Translations under genes and position numbers: made by a program
Assembly: GCF_963665445.1 (NCBI RefSeq)
Contig: NZ_OY762276.1
Span: forward strand, 2,741,501 to 2,805,500
Reading direction: 5' to 3'
Origin: an uncultured Desulfobulbus sp.
Lineage (GTDB): Bacteria; Desulfobacterota; Desulfobulbia; Desulfobulbales; Desulfobulbaceae
DNA: 64,000 bases
Shown: piece by piece, positions 61,977 through 64,000 of the stretch
Layout: each line of letters starts with the position of its first letter
Numbering within the stretch: the stretch's first letter is position 1
The notes under the pieces: generated by a model
What the model saw: only the letters and a program-made list of their open reading frames with translations
Databases searched by the model: none
What the model was told of the DNA's origin: nothing

Positions 61977-63974
61977 TTAAATTTTAAAGGTATTGACGAT
62001 CCCCTGCAGCTCATCGGCCAGGGCCTTGAGTGTCTCGGCGCTCGACTTCACCTGGCGGCTGCTGGCGGAAATTTCGTTGGAGGCCTGGTTGACCCCGGCG
62101 ATATCCTGGGTGATGGAACCGGCCACCGCGGAACTCTGGTTGACGTTTTCATTGACCTCACCCAAGCCCTGGGAGGCCTGGGCAATGTTGTTGGCGATTT
62201 CCTCGGTGGCCGCGGACTGCTCGCCGACAGCCGTGGAAATGGTGGCCACGATCTCGTTGACGCTGTTGATGATGGTGGAGATCTGGTTGATCTCCACGAT
62301 CGAGGATTGGGTCGTGCCCTGAACACCGGCTATCTGATTCTTGATGTCCAGAGTAGCCGTCGCGGTCTGTCTGGCCAACTCCTTGATCTCATTGGCGACG
62401 ACTGCAAAGCCCTTGCCCGCCTCACCGGCACGGGCCGCCTCGATGGTGGCATTCAAGGCCAGGAGGTTGGTCTGCTCGGAAATATCGGTAATAGCCTCGG
62501 TGACCTTGCCGATTGCCTGGGCTGCCTGGCCGAGCTCAGCCATTTTTACAGAGGTGTTGGCAGCCTGGTGCACGGCCTTCTCCGAAATCGAATGGGCCTG
62601 TTCCGTATTCTGGGCGATCTGGTTGATGGTGACGTTCATCTCCTCGGCGGCACTGGCCACCATGTTGGTGTTGATGGTCGACTCTTCCATGGAGGCTGCC
62701 ACGTTGTTGAGGTTGGCACTCATTTCCTCGGCGGCGGTGGCAACGCTGTCGGCCCGGCCTGAGGTTTCCTCCGCATTTTGCGCCAAGGTGGCCGCAATCG
62801 CTGTCAGTTCACCGATCGAAAGATGCACCTGGCGCGAATTTTCGCTGATGCGACCAATAATCTGCTGCAGCTTCTCGATAAAGAGGTTGAACCATTTGGC
62901 CAACTCCCCCACCTCGTCCTTGGAGACAACCGCCAAGCGCATGGTCAGATCACCCTCGCCCTGGGCGATATCCTTGAGGCCATCAATGGCCCGATTGATT
63001 GGTTTGATTATCGCGCTGGCGGCAACGAAAATAAGTGCGCCGGCAATGAGAGTCGAAGCCAGGGTGATCAAGGCTATCGTTTTTTGCAGTGAAACCACAC
63101 TTTCCAGAAACTCCTCGGCATTCTGGGTGGCGGCAATACTCCACCCCTTGAGCTTGACCGGAGCATAACCGGCGACTTTGTCGGTCCCCTTGAACACGTA
63201 GGATTCCGCTCCGGTCGATCCGGAAACCATGGCTCTGGTGATATCCTCCATCCCCTTCAAGGACTTCATGTCAAGCTGGAGCACGTTCTTGCTATCGGGA
63301 TGAGCAATGATCAGCCCCTGTTCATCGCACATGAAGCAGTAGCCGGTGGAGCCGATCTTTTTGGCGGTAATCAAATCGGAAATCAATGAAAACCTGAGGG
63401 TCCCAGCAACCACGCCCAAAAACGAGCCATTTTCGGAGCGGACCGGTGCACAAAGGAGGATCTCAGTCATATTGTTGCCTGTCGAACGGACAACTCCGCC
63501 GCTCACGGCCTGACTCCGTCTGCGCACCTCTTCAAAGACCCCGCCCCGGCACAGGTCGATGGCGTTGATAGCTGCCGCATTTTCACCGGTTGCGGCAATA
63601 ATTTTGCCGTTGGTATCGGCAACAACAATAGCGTCGTAAGACAACCGCAGCTGCTCAAAACGCTGGCGCATATCCTGGTTCATGGCCTCAATCGTCGAAG
63701 CTGCCCCCTCAGCACCCTGTGAAGCGAAGGCAGCGATCGTCTTTCGAACCATCGTTCGTTCGGCAAAGGCGGCAATAAACTTCAACTCCCCCTCGAGGGT
63801 GGCCGTCACCTGCATGGTCAACCCCTCGGCGATGGATTGGGCATTGGCTTTGCTGTAACGGGTGACCGCCTTAGCCGAGTTGTTTTTAGCTACATAGCCA
63901 CTCACCGCCAGCGGCAGCAAGACGATAAGTATACCGCCAACAATGAGCTTGAAACGAATGGAAGATATGTTCAT
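61977..63974 (-). CDS. Methyl-accepting chemotaxis protein
   Basis: Protein of 665 aa. Transmembrane helices near residues 8-28 and 297-318 flank a double-Cache type sensor (about 40-290; YDAIVVADTNGKIIAATGEN, then AGTLRFSLISDLI, GSTGYCFMCDEQGLIIAHP). HAMP follows (about 320-375), then the signalling domain with the conserved hairpin tip EQTNLLALNATIEAARAGEAGKGFAVVANEIKELA. The ligand is unknown. AGGGGGG precedes the ATG; no neighbouring che gene. Confidence 0.93.
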   Translation of the reverse strand: MNISSIRFKLIVGGILIVLLPLAVSGYVAKNNSAKAVTRYSKANAQSIAEGLTMQVTATLEGELKFIAAFAERTMVRKTIAAFASQGAEGAASTIEAMNQDMRQRFEQLRLSYDAIVVADTNGKIIAATGENAAAINAIDLCRGGVFEEVRRRSQAVSGGVVRSTGNNMTEILLCAPVRSENGSFLGVVAGTLRFSLISDLITAKKIGSTGYCFMCDEQGLIIAHPDSKNVLQLDMKSLKGMEDITRAMVSGSTGAESYVFKGTDKVAGYAPVKLKGWSIAATQNAEEFLESVVSLQKTIALITLASTLIAGALIFVAASAIIKPINRAIDGLKDIAQGEGDLTMRLAVVSKDEVGELAKWFNLFIEKLQQIIGRISENSRQVHLSIGELTAIAATLAQNAEETSGRADSVATAAEEMSANLNNVAASMEESTINTNMVASAAEEMNVTINQIAQNTEQAHSISEKAVHQAANTSVKMAELGQAAQAIGKVTEAITDISEQTNLLALNATIEAARAGEAGKGFAVVANEIKELARQTATATLDIKNQIAGVQGTTQSSIVEINQISTIINSVNEIVATISTAVGEQSAATEEIANNIAQASQGLGEVNENVNQSSAVAGSITQDIAGVNQASNEISASSRQVKSSAETLKALADELQGIVNTFKI

Positions 63975-64000
63975 GAATTGCCCCCCTTGTCTATAGTCGC

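Overview
The window looks like part of the chromosome of an anaerobic Desulfobacterota (delta-proteobacterial) bacterium, most likely near Desulfobulbales. This is inferred from gene content: a NAD-linked HoxEFUYH [NiFe]-hydrogenase, paired MinD-type ATPases carrying ferredoxin domains with NifX-like partners, three sigma-54 activators, a CoA-disulfide-reductase/rhodanese protein and many HD-GYP proteins. No ribosomal or other phylogenetic marker apart from one tRNA-His is present, so the placement is tentative. No phage, CRISPR array or replication origin was seen.

Layout. 0-8.2 kb: a sensor kinase/sigma-54 response regulator pair, a universal stress protein, an ACR3/SBF-type transporter, a PAS sigma-54 activator with a palindromic upstream site, and a Cache-PAS-HD-GYP protein. 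8.3-18 kb: small metabolic genes (methyltransferase, enoyl-CoA hydratase, [2Fe-2S] protein, esterase, Nudix, GNAT, GH16) with two decayed genes (Nramp and a methyltransferase) and a CBS-HEPN-like/HD gene pair. 18-23 kb: hoxEFUYH on the minus strand. 23-28.3 kb: an HD-GYP protein, a frameshifted PPC/DUF296 gene, a lipoprotein, the remnant of an outer-membrane efflux gene and an IS1634-type element. 28.7-33 kb: a methyltransferase and a kinase with its periplasmic binding protein. 33-37.5 kb: a KaiC-like/XRE/cupin fusion facing a glutamate-synthase-like flavoprotein, which is preceded by a GAF-ANTAR protein gene and a leader with two hexaloop hairpins and an intrinsic terminator. 37.7-40 kb: small membrane or lipoprotein genes and a second crotonase. 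40.7-48.7 kb: a duplicated block (PKD protein, nucleoside transporter, tandem-HD protein) in which each copy has decayed in different genes. 48.7-56.2 kb: tRNA-His, a zinc-ribbon protein, a fused PheA-ACT-TyrA, an HD-GYP response regulator, and TetR with a CoADR/rhodanese oxidoreductase. 56.4-61.9 kb: a sigma-54 activator followed by the NifX/DUF5320/receiver/MinD-ferredoxin cluster. The window ends with a chemoreceptor.

How it fits together. The strongest regulatory story is at 36.3-37.5 kb: a GAF-ANTAR RNA-binding regulator sits just upstream of a leader whose two hairpins both carry the loop AACGGC (A at position 1, G at position 4), the second overlapping a terminator. This predicts transcription antitermination of the glutamate-synthase-like gene. 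A second theme is a dispersed roughly 100-nt palindromic repeat found in at least five places, mostly in intergenic DNA beside decayed or duplicated genes. A third is c-di-GMP signalling: four intact HD-GYP-type proteins and no GGDEF protein in the window.
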